Shown here one piece after another: positions 32,584-41,008 of a DNA stretch of 64,000 nt (the stretch's first letter is position 1; each line of letters opens with the position of its first letter). This DNA comes from Streptomyces apocyni (GTDB lineage: Bacteria; Actinomycetota; Actinomycetes; Streptomycetales; Streptomycetaceae), in the NCBI RefSeq assembly GCF_009739465.1, contig NZ_WHOM01000065.1, positions 182,293-246,292 of the forward strand, in the 5' to 3' direction. The position numbers and the translations under genes were made by a program. Under the pieces are notes generated by a model. It saw only the letters and a program-made list of their open reading frames with translations, had not been told where the DNA came from and did not search any database.

Positions 32584-35484
32584 TTGGCTTTCCAGATGCC
32601 GGACCGCGGCGGAGGCCCCTCCGGGCCACGGATCAAAGTGGGCCGACCCTCCCGTCGGGTCCGGAACCTGCTCCTGACGTTGGGCGTGCTGGCCGTCCTG
32701 GCCATGCTCTTCGTCATGTTCGCGGGCTTCTGGACGGACTGGCTGTGGTACAGGTCCGTCGAGTACTCCTCGGTCTTCACCAGGACCCTGTGGACCAAGA
32801 TCGGGCTGTTCACCGTCTTCGGGCTGCTGATGGCGGCGGCCGTAGGTGTCAACATCTGGCTTGCCCACCGACTGCGGCCGCCGCTGAGCGCCATGTCGAT
32901 GGAGCAGCAGAGCCTCGATCGCTACCGCATGAGCATCGCGCCGTACAAGAAGTGGATTCTGCTCGGGATCACCGCCCTGGTCGGGCTGATCGCCGGTGCC
33001 TCCGCTTCGGGCCAGTGGCGCACCTGGATGCTGTGGGTGAACGGCACGGCCTTCGGTCAGCGGGACGCCGAGTTCAACATGGACATCGGCTTCTTCATGT
33101 TCGACCTGCCCTGGTACCGCTTCCTGCTCGGCTTCGGGTTCGCCGCCACGGTGCTCGGGCTGATCGCCGCCGCGCTGACCCACTACCTGTACGGCGGGCT
33201 GCGGATCACCACGCCGGGATCGCGGGCCACGGCGGCCGCCACCGGGCACCTCTCGGTGCTGCTCGGCATCTTCGTGGCGCTCAAGGCCATCGCGTACTGG
33301 TTCGACCGGTACGGCCTGGTGGTCAAGTCGGGCGACCTGAAGAACGCCGACAACTGGGTGGGCCTGCGGTACGTCGACGCCAACGCCTACCTGCCAGCCA
33401 AGACGATCTTGTTCTTCATCGCCATCATCTGCGCGGTGCTCTTCTTCGCCACCCTGTGGCGGCGCACCTGGCAGCTTCCGCTGATTGGCTTCGGCCTGAT
33501 GGTGCTCTCCGCCCTGCTGATCGGTGGCCTGTACCCGGCGATCGTGCAGCAGTTCCAGGTCAAGCCGAATGAGCAGGCCAAGGAGACGCCGTACATCAAG
33601 AAGAACATCGACGCGACCCGTGAGGCCTACGGGATCGCCGATGTGAAGGCGGAGGACTACGCGGACGAGGGAGGAAAGCGGGACCCGGAGGAGCTGCGAA
33701 AGACCGCCGACGGGACGGCCAGCTACCGCCTGAACGACCCGAACATCGTCTCGCCCACCTTCCAGCAGCTCCAGCAGGAGCGTAAGTACTACCAGTTCCC
33801 GACGACGCTGGACGTGGACCGGTACAACGGCCAGGACACCGTGATCGGTCTGCGTGAGCTGGACCTCGACCGGGTCGACCAGCGCAACTGGATCAACCAG
33901 CACTTCATCTACACCCACGGCTACGGCGCGGTCGCGGCCAAGGGCACGGACATCCAGGAAGGTTCCGAGGGGACCCCGGACTTCACGTCGTCGGGTCTGC
34001 CGACCACCGGCGACTTCGCCGAGGACTACCAGCAGCGGATCTACTTCGGCGAGAAGACCACCCAGTACTCCATCGTCGGCGGGCCCCAGAAGGAGCTCGA
34101 CTTCGAACAGGCAGGTGGCCAGAAGACCTACAGCTACACCGGCAAGGGCGGGATCGACCTCTCGAACCCGCTCAACCGCGCGGCGTACGCGGCGGTCTTC
34201 AGCGAGCCGCAGATCCTGTACTCGGGAGCGATCGGTGAGGGCTCCGAGATCCTGTACAATCGCACGCCCAAGGAGCGTGTCGAGGCGGTCGCCCCGTGGC
34301 TGACCATCGACGGCGATGCCTACCCGGCGGTGATCGGCAACAAGGTCCAGTGGATCGTCGACGCGTACACCACCAGCAACCAGTACCCGTACTCGTCGCG
34401 CACCACCCTGGGCGACACCACCGCGGACTCGCTGACCGACGACGACAGCCAGCGGGCCGTCGTCGCCCAGGAGAACCGGGTCAACTACATCCGTAACTCG
34501 GTGAAGGCCACCGTCGACGCCTACGACGGCACGGTGCGCCTCTACGAGTGGGACGAGAAGGACCCGCTCCTGAAGACCTGGAAGAAGGCGTTCCCGGGCA
34601 CGGTCAAGGACAAGGCCGACATCCCCGCGGAGCTCAAGGAGCACATGCGGTACCCGCAGGACATGTTCAAGGTCCAGCGTGAGCTGCTGAGCACCTACCA
34701 CGTCACCAGCGCCACGCAGTTCTACAACGCGAGTGACGTGTGGCAGGTGCCCAACGACCCGACGAGCAAGGGTGACACGGCCGTCCCGCCGTACTACCTG
34801 TCGCTGCGGATGCCCGGTGACGACGCGCAGAAGTTCTCGCTGACCAGCACCTACACCCCCAGTGGACGCCCACACCTGGCTTCCTACATGGCGGTGGACG
34901 CGGATGCCAACAGCGAGGACTACGGCACCATAAGGTTGCTGCGGGTCAAGGGTGACAATGTCGACGGTCCGGTCCAGTGGCAGAGCAAGCTCAGTTCACG
35001 GCCGGACGTACAGGAGTTCATCCGGAACGCGGAGACGTCGAAGTCGAACATGATCTTCGGCAATCTGCTCGCCGTGCCGATGGACGACGACTTCCTCTAC
35101 GTCGAGCCCATCTACGTCCAGGGCAGCAACGCCCAGTACCCGCTGCTGAAGAAGGTCGCGGTGTCCTACGGCGGCGAGACGGCCTTCGAGAACGACCTGA
35201 AGTCCGCGCTCGACAAGGTCTTCGGCGCCAACGGCGAGGAACCGAAGGAGCCGGAAGAGCCGAAGGAGCCAGCCGAGCCCGGTGAGGAGCCGGGTGCCGA
35301 GGAGCCGCAGGACCCGACGGTCGAGAAGGCCTTCGACGACGCCCAGAAGGCGTACGAGGAGGGCCAGAAGGCGCTGAAGGACGGCGACTTGGCCGGGTAC
35401 GCCAAGGCGATGGACGAGCTGGAGAAGGCCCTTGAGCGGGGTCGCGCGGCCCGTGACAAGGAGGACGGGTCAGGCGGCGACTGA
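32584..35484 (+). CDS. UPF0182 family large membrane protein
   Basis: A 966-residue protein. TTG 32584 is chosen because AGAGGTG precedes it and the resulting N-terminus MAFQMPDRGGGP matches the streptomycete family as I remember it. About seven membrane helices occupy the first 340 residues, with FWTDWLWYRSV in the first loop; a large extracytoplasmic domain follows, with YIKKNIDATREAYGI at its start and YMAVDADANSEDYGTIRLLRV later. The tail (about 880-966) is Glu/Pro and Lys/Glu-rich with coiled-coil character. Function unknown; the mycobacterial homologue is Rv3193c. Confidence 0.9.
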   Translation: MAFQMPDRGGGPSGPRIKVGRPSRRVRNLLLTLGVLAVLAMLFVMFAGFWTDWLWYRSVEYSSVFTRTLWTKIGLFTVFGLLMAAAVGVNIWLAHRLRPPLSAMSMEQQSLDRYRMSIAPYKKWILLGITALVGLIAGASASGQWRTWMLWVNGTAFGQRDAEFNMDIGFFMFDLPWYRFLLGFGFAATVLGLIAAALTHYLYGGLRITTPGSRATAAATGHLSVLLGIFVALKAIAYWFDRYGLVVKSGDLKNADNWVGLRYVDANAYLPAKTILFFIAIICAVLFFATLWRRTWQLPLIGFGLMVLSALLIGGLYPAIVQQFQVKPNEQAKETPYIKKNIDATREAYGIADVKAEDYADEGGKRDPEELRKTADGTASYRLNDPNIVSPTFQQLQQERKYYQFPTTLDVDRYNGQDTVIGLRELDLDRVDQRNWINQHFIYTHGYGAVAAKGTDIQEGSEGTPDFTSSGLPTTGDFAEDYQQRIYFGEKTTQYSIVGGPQKELDFEQAGGQKTYSYTGKGGIDLSNPLNRAAYAAVFSEPQILYSGAIGEGSEILYNRTPKERVEAVAPWLTIDGDAYPAVIGNKVQWIVDAYTTSNQYPYSSRTTLGDTTADSLTDDDSQRAVVAQENRVNYIRNSVKATVDAYDGTVRLYEWDEKDPLLKTWKKAFPGTVKDKADIPAELKEHMRYPQDMFKVQRELLSTYHVTSATQFYNASDVWQVPNDPTSKGDTAVPPYYLSLRMPGDDAQKFSLTSTYTPSGRPHLASYMAVDADANSEDYGTIRLLRVKGDNVDGPVQWQSKLSSRPDVQEFIRNAETSKSNMIFGNLLAVPMDDDFLYVEPIYVQGSNAQYPLLKKVAVSYGGETAFENDLKSALDKVFGANGEEPKEPEEPKEPAEPGEEPGAEEPQDPTVEKAFDDAQKAYEEGQKALKDGDLAGYAKAMDELEKALERGRAARDKEDGSGGD

Positions 35485-35532
35485 CGCGGTCTGAGCTCCC
35501 CCTCGCGCCGTGGTACGGTTTGAACACAACGG

Positions 35533-35606
35533 CGCGGGGTGGAGCAGCTCGGTAGCTCGCTGGGCTCATAACCCAGAGGTCGCAGGTTCAAATCCTGTCC
35601 CCGCTA
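35533..35606 (+). tRNA. Initiator tRNA-fMet (CAT), copy 1
   Basis: A 74-base cloverleaf without encoded CCA. The anticodon loop is CTCATAA, flanked by GGG and CCC, the three G:C pairs that mark initiator tRNAs. Position 1 (C) and position 72 (T) do not pair, the second initiator hallmark. The T-loop is GGTTCAAATCC. Confidence 0.95.
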
Positions 35607-35611
35607 CTGAC

Positions 35612-35653
35612 GACGAAGGCCCGGATTCTCAACGGAGAATCCGGGCCTTCGTC
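35612..35653 (+). terminator. Terminator of tRNA-fMet copy 1
   Basis: A 19-bp stem (arms begin GACGAAGGCCCGG and end CCGGGCCTTCGTC) with loop AACG, followed by TTG. Confidence 0.9.
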
Positions 35654-35815
35654 TTGTGCGTGACCACCTGGGTGCGCGACCGTACGGCCGCCGCTCACCC
35701 GTCAGTTGGCAGATCTGTGTTTGACTTATCTCTCTGTGGGCATGTCGACAAAACGCTGAAGTGACCTCACTGGCCGCGGTATACCAGGTGTACCCAGGTT
35801 GCAGGTGGTGCGACG

Positions 35816-37984
35816 ATGGATGGTATGGGGGACAGGACGACTCTGTTGGAGACAGGGCGACTTACGCGGTCCGCCGACCGGGAGGACCCCGGTGAGGCGG
35901 CCGAGGATGAGGCGCGCCATCGGAGCGCCGCCGAGGCGGGCGACACCGCTGCCATGAGCGTTCTCGGGGCACTGCTGCTGCGCCGCGGCGACCTTGACGG
36001 TGCCGAGTCCTACCTGCGGGCCGCCACCGCCGACGGCGACCGCGCCGCCGCGAACAACCTCGGCGTCCTGCTGCACCAGCGTGGGTACGGGGACGAGGCG
36101 GCCGGCTGGTGGCGGATCGCCGCCGTCGCGGGTTCCGCCGCCGCCGCGCACGCGCTGGGGCGCTATCACCGCGAGCGCGGCGACGAGCCCGCCGCAGAGT
36201 ACTGGCTGCGCCAGTCCGCCGAGCAGGGCCATGTGCTGGGCGCCTACGCGCTGGCCGACCTGCTGGAGCACCGCAGCGACGTCGGCGCGGAGCGCTGGAT
36301 GCGCACCGCCGCCGAGCGCGGCCACCGGGAGGCCGCGTACCGCCTGGCCCGCGCGCTGGAGCGGCGGGCCGCCGCCGAGCCCGCCGGGCGCGAGCGCCCG
36401 ACCGTGCGCCGTGGCGCACCGGACCGCGCGGCGGGTCGCGCCGTCATGTTCGGCGCCGAACTGCTGCGCACCGCGCAGGTGGTCGTCGACGGCGCGCCGG
36501 GCGCGGGGGTCGAGGACCCCGCGGTGCCCACCGATCCCGCGCGGGGCGCGACACAGGGGCCCGGGCGGGTCTCTGGGGGACTGCGGGCGACTGCTGGCCT
36601 CACGCAGGCGGCGGCTTCTCACCGGACCGGTTCGCAGCCGACCGGTGCGCACCAGTCCGGAGGGCACGAGTCTGGAGCGCATCAGACCGGATCGCATCAG
36701 ACCGGCCCCCACCCCAGGGGACCCCGGACCGGGTCGCACGCCACGGGCGCGCACGGCGCGCCTGGCGCCGCCGGGCTCACTCTCGCTGAGGAGATCGAGC
36801 AGTGGTACCGCCAGGCCGCCGCGCGCGGCCACCGCAGGGCCGCCCTGCACCTGGGCGCGATCCTGGAGCAGCGCGGCGAGCTGAGGGACGCCGGACGCTG
36901 GTACCTGTCCGCGGCCAGGGACGGCGAATCGCGCGCCGCCTGCGCGCTCGGCTTCCTGCTGCGCGACGCGGGCGACGAGGAGAGCGCGTCCGTGTGGTGG
37001 CTCAAGGCGGCCCAGGACGGCGACGGCAACGCCGCCAACGCGCTGGGCGCGCTGCACGCCGAGCGCGGCGAGACGCAGACCGCCGAGCGCTGGTACCGCG
37101 CCGCGATGGACGCGGGCGACGTGAACGGCGCGTACAACCTCGCGCTGCTCTGTGCCGGGCAGGGCCGCACCGTCCAGGCGGACCAGTGGTACCGCCGCGC
37201 CGCCTACGCGGGGCACCGTGAGGCGGCCAACGCGCTGGCTGTCCTGCTGCTGCAGGTCGGCGACACGGCGGGCGCGGAACCCTGGTTCTCCAAGGCCGCC
37301 GAGGCGGGCAGCGTGGACGCGGCGTTCAACCTCGGCATCCTGCACGCGGGCCGGGGCGAGGAGAGCTCCGCTCTCAGCTGGTACGAGCGGGCCGCCACGG
37401 CCGGTCACACCGAGGCGGCGCTGCAGGTCGGCATCGCCCGGCTCCGCGACGGTGACCGGCAGGGAGCCGAGCGCCATCTGCGGTGCGCGGCGGGCGGCGG
37501 CAGCCCCGAGGCCGCCTACCGACTCGGCACGCTGCTCGACTGCCACGCGCAGTCGGATGTCGTACTGGGCGAGGCGGTCACCGGGAAATCGGAGTGCGAG
37601 GAGTGGTACGAGCGCGCCGCCGAGCAGGGCCACCGGCGCGCCCAGGTCCGGGTCGGCATGCTCGCGGCCGCCCGCGGTGACGTGGTCGAGGCGGCCCACT
37701 GGTACCGCACGGCAGCCGAGGCGGGCAGTCGCAACGGCGCCTTCAACCTCGGTCTGCTGCTGGCCCGGGAGGGCAGCGAGCCGGAGGCGCTGCTGTGGTG
37801 GACCCGCGCGGCGGAGGCGGGACACGGGCGCGCGGCGCTCCGCCTCGCGCTGCTCTGCGCGCGCCGTGGCGAGCTGGCCGAGGGGCAGCGCTGGTGCGAT
37901 CGCGCCGTGGACCTCGGTCCCGCGGAGGTGGCCGAGCGGGCGGCGCGGCTGAGTGAGGCGCTCCAGCAGGAGCTGACCGCGTAG
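35816..37984 (+). CDS. Sel1-like repeat protein
   Basis: A 722-residue soluble solenoid of Sel1-type repeats with the pattern A-x-x-L-G-x-L-x-x-x-R-G-(D/E)-x-x-x-A-E-x-W-(Y/L)-R-x-A-A-x-x-G: six or so before residue 205 and about ten after residue 320. Between them lies a disordered linker with a His/Thr/Gly-rich stretch (TGSQPTGAHQSGGHESGAHQ and onwards). Sel1 proteins are protein-binding scaffolds; no catalytic or membrane part is seen. AGGTGG stands seven bases before ATG 35816. It sits alone between two identical initiator tRNA genes, both in the same direction. Confidence 0.85.
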   Translation: MDGMGDRTTLLETGRLTRSADREDPGEAAEDEARHRSAAEAGDTAAMSVLGALLLRRGDLDGAESYLRAATADGDRAAANNLGVLLHQRGYGDEAAGWWRIAAVAGSAAAAHALGRYHRERGDEPAAEYWLRQSAEQGHVLGAYALADLLEHRSDVGAERWMRTAAERGHREAAYRLARALERRAAAEPAGRERPTVRRGAPDRAAGRAVMFGAELLRTAQVVVDGAPGAGVEDPAVPTDPARGATQGPGRVSGGLRATAGLTQAAASHRTGSQPTGAHQSGGHESGAHQTGSHQTGPHPRGPRTGSHATGAHGAPGAAGLTLAEEIEQWYRQAAARGHRRAALHLGAILEQRGELRDAGRWYLSAARDGESRAACALGFLLRDAGDEESASVWWLKAAQDGDGNAANALGALHAERGETQTAERWYRAAMDAGDVNGAYNLALLCAGQGRTVQADQWYRRAAYAGHREAANALAVLLLQVGDTAGAEPWFSKAAEAGSVDAAFNLGILHAGRGEESSALSWYERAATAGHTEAALQVGIARLRDGDRQGAERHLRCAAGGGSPEAAYRLGTLLDCHAQSDVVLGEAVTGKSECEEWYERAAEQGHRRAQVRVGMLAAARGDVVEAAHWYRTAAEAGSRNGAFNLGLLLAREGSEPEALLWWTRAAEAGHGRAALRLALLCARRGELAEGQRWCDRAVDLGPAEVAERAARLSEALQQELTA

Positions 37985-38109
37985 CGGCGCGAGGAGCAGC
38001 CAAGGGGCGGCCGGGAGAGGTCGCCCCTGCCCGCCGTCACACCGCGCCGCGGGCTGTCCGGAAGGGATTTGCGCTGGTCGTAGGCCTCGCGTAGTGTGGT
38101 GTTCACCGA

Positions 38110-38183
38110 CGCGGGGTGGAGCAGCTCGGTAGCTCGCTGGGCTCATAACCCAGAGGTCGCAGGTTCAAATCCTGTCCCCGCTA
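38110..38183 (+). tRNA. Initiator tRNA-fMet (CAT), copy 2
   Basis: Identical over all 74 bases to the copy at 35533-35606, including the GGG/CCC anticodon stem and the C1-T72 mismatch. Confidence 0.95.
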
Positions 38184-38190
38184 CTGAAGG

Positions 38191-38228
38191 CTAAGGCCCG
38201 GATTCTCGTAAGAGAATCCGGGCCTTAG
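38191..38228 (+). terminator. Terminator of tRNA-fMet copy 2
   Basis: A 17-bp stem (CTAAGGCCCGGATTCTC and its complement, loop GTAA). Most of the stem is identical to the first tRNA terminator, so the duplicated unit includes the terminator. Confidence 0.88.
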
Positions 38229-38258
38229 TCGTACCCCGGCACGCGTCTGTACGGACGA

Positions 38259-38297
38259 CGAAGCCCCCCCGCACCAGTCCGGTGCGGGGGGGCTTCG
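38259..38297. terminator. Terminator of the Fur-family gene
   Basis: A 17-bp stem (CGAAGCCCCCCCGCACC and its complement) with a five-base loop lies 22 bases beyond the 3' end of the leftward Fur-type gene. Confidence 0.85.
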
Positions 38298-38319
38298 CGG
38301 TGGCCGGGAGGCCGAAGGC

Positions 38320-38739
38320 TCAGGCGGCGGCCGCGCAGTTCGGGCAGACGCCGCGGTAGGTCATCTCGACGCCCGAGATCGTGAAGCCGAAGCGCTCGGA
38401 CGCCGGGAGGTCGGAGAGCGGGTCACCCGAGGGGTGGACGTCCCGGATCGCGCCGCACTGGGCACAGACCAGGTGGTGGTGCGGCCGGTGCGCGTTCGGG
38501 TCGTAGCGCTTGGCTCTGCGATCGGTCGATACCTCGAGTACTTCACCGAGTGTGACCAACTCACCCAGCGTGTTGTAGACGGTCGCCCGGGAGATCTCGG
38601 GCAGTCTCGTCACAGCACGCGCGTGGACCTCGTCGGCCGTCAGATGGACGTGCTCGCCGTCGAGGACCTCGGCCACGACACGCCGCTGGGCGGTCATACG
38701 CCAGCCGCGTCCGCGCAGTCGTTCCAACAGGTCACTCAT
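38320..38739 (-). CDS. Fur-family redox/metal regulator (CatR/FurA type)
   Basis: A 139-residue Fur-family repressor. The winged helix is seen as GWRMTAQRRVVAEVL and ISRATVYNTLGELV; metal and zinc ligands are in HRPHHHLVCAQCG and a closing CPNC. Being divergent from a catalase gene, it is the likely peroxide-sensing repressor of that gene, like CatR in Streptomyces coelicolor. TAGGCT seven bases before ATG 38739 predicts a leaderless mRNA. Confidence 0.88.
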   Translation of the reverse strand: MSDLLERLRGRGWRMTAQRRVVAEVLDGEHVHLTADEVHARAVTRLPEISRATVYNTLGELVTLGEVLEVSTDRRAKRYDPNAHRPHHHLVCAQCGAIRDVHPSGDPLSDLPASERFGFTISGVEMTYRGVCPNCAAAA

Positions 38740-38752
38740 GGGGGTCAGCCTA
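38740..38752 (-). promoter_or_regulatory. -10 element of the leaderless Fur-family mRNA
   Basis: On the minus strand TAGGCT (38752-38747) is followed by seven bases and the ATG. Confidence 0.5.
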
Positions 38753-38817
38753 GCAGCCAAGGGGCCTAAGTCCTGAACAGGTGTGAGTCTGGATGCTTCC
38801 TCGATGTGGATGCTTGC

Positions 38818-38845
38818 TTGACTTAGACATTGTCCATTGTAGGAT
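38818..38845 (+). promoter_or_regulatory. Catalase promoter with candidate Fur-type operator
   Basis: -35 TTGACT (38818-38823), a 16-base spacer and -10 TAGGAT (38840-38845). The spacer holds ACATTGTCCATTGTA, a 7-base direct repeat of CATTGT-like units; an A/T-rich site overlapping the core promoter is where a Fur-type repressor would bind. Confidence 0.6.
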
Positions 38846-38900
38846 CGAAACCGGTATTAGCCAGGGACAGGCTTCGCAGTAGACGACGCAGGAGGCGCAC

Positions 38901-40352
38901 ATGACGCAGGGACCGCTCACCACAGAGGCCGGGGCGCCGGTCGCCGACAACCAGAACAGTGAGAGCGCGGGCGTCGGCGGCCCCGTCCTGGTCCAGGACC
39001 AGTCGCTGCTCGAGAAGCTGGCGCACTTCAACCGCGAGCGCATCCCGGAGCGCATCGTGCACGCCCGCGGCGCCGGCGCGTACGGCACCTTCACCCTCAC
39101 CCGTGACGTCTCGCGGTGGACCCGGGCGAAGTTCCTCTCCGAGGTCGGCAAGCAGACCGAGACGTTCCTGCGCTTCTCCACCGTCGCGGGCAACCTCGGC
39201 TCGGCGGACGCGGTGCGCGACCCGCGCGGCTTCGCGCTGAAGTTCTACACCGAAGAGGGCAACTATGACCTCGTCGGCAACAACACCCCGGTGTTCTTCA
39301 TCAAGGACGCCATCAAGTTCCCGGACTTTATCCACACCCAGAAGCGCGACCCGTACACCGGCTCCCAGGAGGCGGACAACGTATGGGACTTCTGGGGTCT
39401 GAGCCCCGAGTCCACGCACCAGGTGACCTGGCTCTTCGGTGACCGCGGCATTCCGGCCACGCTGCGCCACATGAACGGCTACGGCTCCCACACGTACCAG
39501 TGGAACAACGCGGCCGGTGAGGTCTTCTGGGTCAAGTACCACTTCAAGACCGACCAGGGCATCAAGAACCTCACCGCCGCCGAGGCCGCCAAGCTCGCCG
39601 GTGAGGACCCGGACAGCCACCAGCGCGACCTGCGCGAGTCGATCGAGCGCGGTGACTTCCCGTCCTGGACCGTGCAGGTCCAGATCATGCCCGCGGCCGA
39701 CGCGGCCAGCTACCGCTTCAACCCGTTCGACCTCACCAAGGTGTGGCCGCACGCGGACTACCCGCCGATCGAGATCGGCAAGCTGGAGCTCAACCGCAAC
39801 CCGGAGAACATCTTCGCCGAGGTCGAGCAGTCGATCTTCAGCCCCGCGCACTTTGTGCCGGGTATCGGCCCGTCCCCGGACAAGATGCTCCAGGGCCGCC
39901 TCTTCGCGTACGGCGACGCGCACCGCTACCGCGTCGGCATCAACGCCGACCACCTGCCGGTGAACCGCCCGCACGCCACCGAGGCGCGCACCAACTCCCG
40001 CGACGGCTACCTGTACGACGGCCGCCACAAGGGCGCGAAGAACTACGAGCCGAACAGCTTCGGCGGCCCGTTCCAGACCGACAGGCCGCTCTGGCAGCCG
40101 GTCACCGTCACCGGTGACACGGGCAACCACGAGGCGCCCAGCCACGCCGAGGACAACGACTTCGTCCAGGCGGGCGATCTCTACCGGATGATGTCGGCGG
40201 ACGAGCAGGCACGCCTGATCGAGAACCTCGCCGGGAACATCGCGGGCGTCTCCCGTGACGACATCGCCGAGCGCGCGATCAACAACTTCCGCCAGGCGGA
40301 CGGCGACTTCGGCAAGCGTCTCGAGGCCGCGGTCACCGCTCTGCGCGCCTGA
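38901..40352 (+). CDS. katA: Monofunctional haem catalase
   Basis: A 483-residue small-subunit catalase that splits hydrogen peroxide to water and oxygen. The distal His is in RIVHARGAGAYG, the Asn in GNYDLVGNNTPVFFI, and the proximal haem Tyr in RLFAYGDAHRYRVG. FIHTQKRDP and HYKWHT-equivalent segments are in place; length and sequence fit clade 3. Start ATG 38901 has GGAGG upstream. The divergent Fur-type gene is its likely regulator. Confidence 0.95.
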   Translation: MTQGPLTTEAGAPVADNQNSESAGVGGPVLVQDQSLLEKLAHFNRERIPERIVHARGAGAYGTFTLTRDVSRWTRAKFLSEVGKQTETFLRFSTVAGNLGSADAVRDPRGFALKFYTEEGNYDLVGNNTPVFFIKDAIKFPDFIHTQKRDPYTGSQEADNVWDFWGLSPESTHQVTWLFGDRGIPATLRHMNGYGSHTYQWNNAAGEVFWVKYHFKTDQGIKNLTAAEAAKLAGEDPDSHQRDLRESIERGDFPSWTVQVQIMPAADAASYRFNPFDLTKVWPHADYPPIEIGKLELNRNPENIFAEVEQSIFSPAHFVPGIGPSPDKMLQGRLFAYGDAHRYRVGINADHLPVNRPHATEARTNSRDGYLYDGRHKGAKNYEPNSFGGPFQTDRPLWQPVTVTGDTGNHEAPSHAEDNDFVQAGDLYRMMSADEQARLIENLAGNIAGVSRDDIAERAINNFRQADGDFGKRLEAAVTALRA

Positions 40353-40386
40353 GCCGCCCCGCGTGCTTGACCCGCCCGGTTCGTAC

Positions 40387-40422
40387 GGCGCCCGGGGGGG
40401 ACCTGATCCCCCCGGGCGCCGT
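40387..40422. terminator. Bidirectional terminator between catalase and CBS genes
   Basis: Fourteen-base arms (CGGCGCCCGGGGGG and complement) with an eight-base loop lie between convergent genes. Confidence 0.85.
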
Positions 40423-40427
40423 CGCGC

Positions 40428-40835
40428 TCAGCTCGTCGCCAGTGTCGCCGAGTGATGCTGTCGGCTGGGTGTCCAGCAGCGGATGATGTCGCGTACGGAC
40501 ACGATCCCGACCGGCTCCCGGTCGTCCAGTACGACCAGGTGTCGGAAGCCTCCGTGTGTCATGGCCTCGGCCGCCTCCTCCAGGGTCCACACGGGGGCGG
40601 CGAAGACGACGTCGGTGGTGGTGTGGGCGCCTGCTGTCTCCAGGTCAGGGTCCTGACCTGCTCCGATGGAGTTGAGGATGTCGCGCTCGGTGAGGATGCC
40701 GAGGGCGCTGGCGTCGGTGTCGAGGATGACCGCCGCGCCGACCCGGCGCGAGGACATCAGTCGGGCGGCCTGGCGGAGGGTGTGGTCGGGGCCGAGGGTC
40801 AGGACCAGGGTGCTCATGGCGTCGCGGACGAGCAT
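40428..40835 (-). CDS. CBS-domain pair protein
   Basis: A 135-residue protein that is just two CBS motifs: MSTLVLTLGPDHTLRQAARL to GILTERDIL, and VVFAAPVWTLEEAAEAM to GIVSVRDII. CBS pairs bind adenosine nucleotides and act as energy or ion sensors; the partner is unknown. AAGGAGGTGG before ATG 40835 is a near-perfect Shine-Dalgarno. The upstream region has a tandem TTCACAAG pair (about 40889-40904). Confidence 0.87.
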   Translation of the reverse strand: MLVRDAMSTLVLTLGPDHTLRQAARLMSSRRVGAAVILDTDASALGILTERDILNSIGAGQDPDLETAGAHTTTDVVFAAPVWTLEEAAEAMTHGGFRHLVVLDDREPVGIVSVRDIIRCWTPSRQHHSATLATS

Positions 40836-41008
40836 GGGCTGGAGCCACCTCCTTGGTGAACCCATCCCTTAGACCCCTAGGGAATGGATTCACAAGTTCA
40901 CAAGTGGGGTCGCTCTTAGAGTGGCAGGCAAACGGAACGGCAACAAGTGGGAGTGCGCGCTCTCAGTACCCGGGGCTCTCGGTACCCGGGCTGTCCGCAC
41001 CCGCGCTC

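Noticed and set aside
32569..34875. Antisense frame of 768 codons opposite the UPF0182 gene
   Set aside because: Composition is Val/Leu/Arg/Asp low complexity with no domain; the + strand gene is a clear family member.
35726..38146. Antisense frame of 806 codons across both tRNAs and the Sel1 gene
   Set aside because: It runs through tRNA sequence and mirrors the Sel1 repeats; not coding.
35533..38183. tRNA-flanked segment as an integrated mobile element
   Set aside because: No integrase, excisionase or att-like partial tRNA; both tRNAs are complete and the Sel1 gene has normal codon use.
40876..40910. SigR-type promoter (GGGAAT) at the CBS gene upstream region
   Set aside because: The right spacing gives GTG, not GTT, and the element points towards the 3' end of hisN, with no gene to drive.
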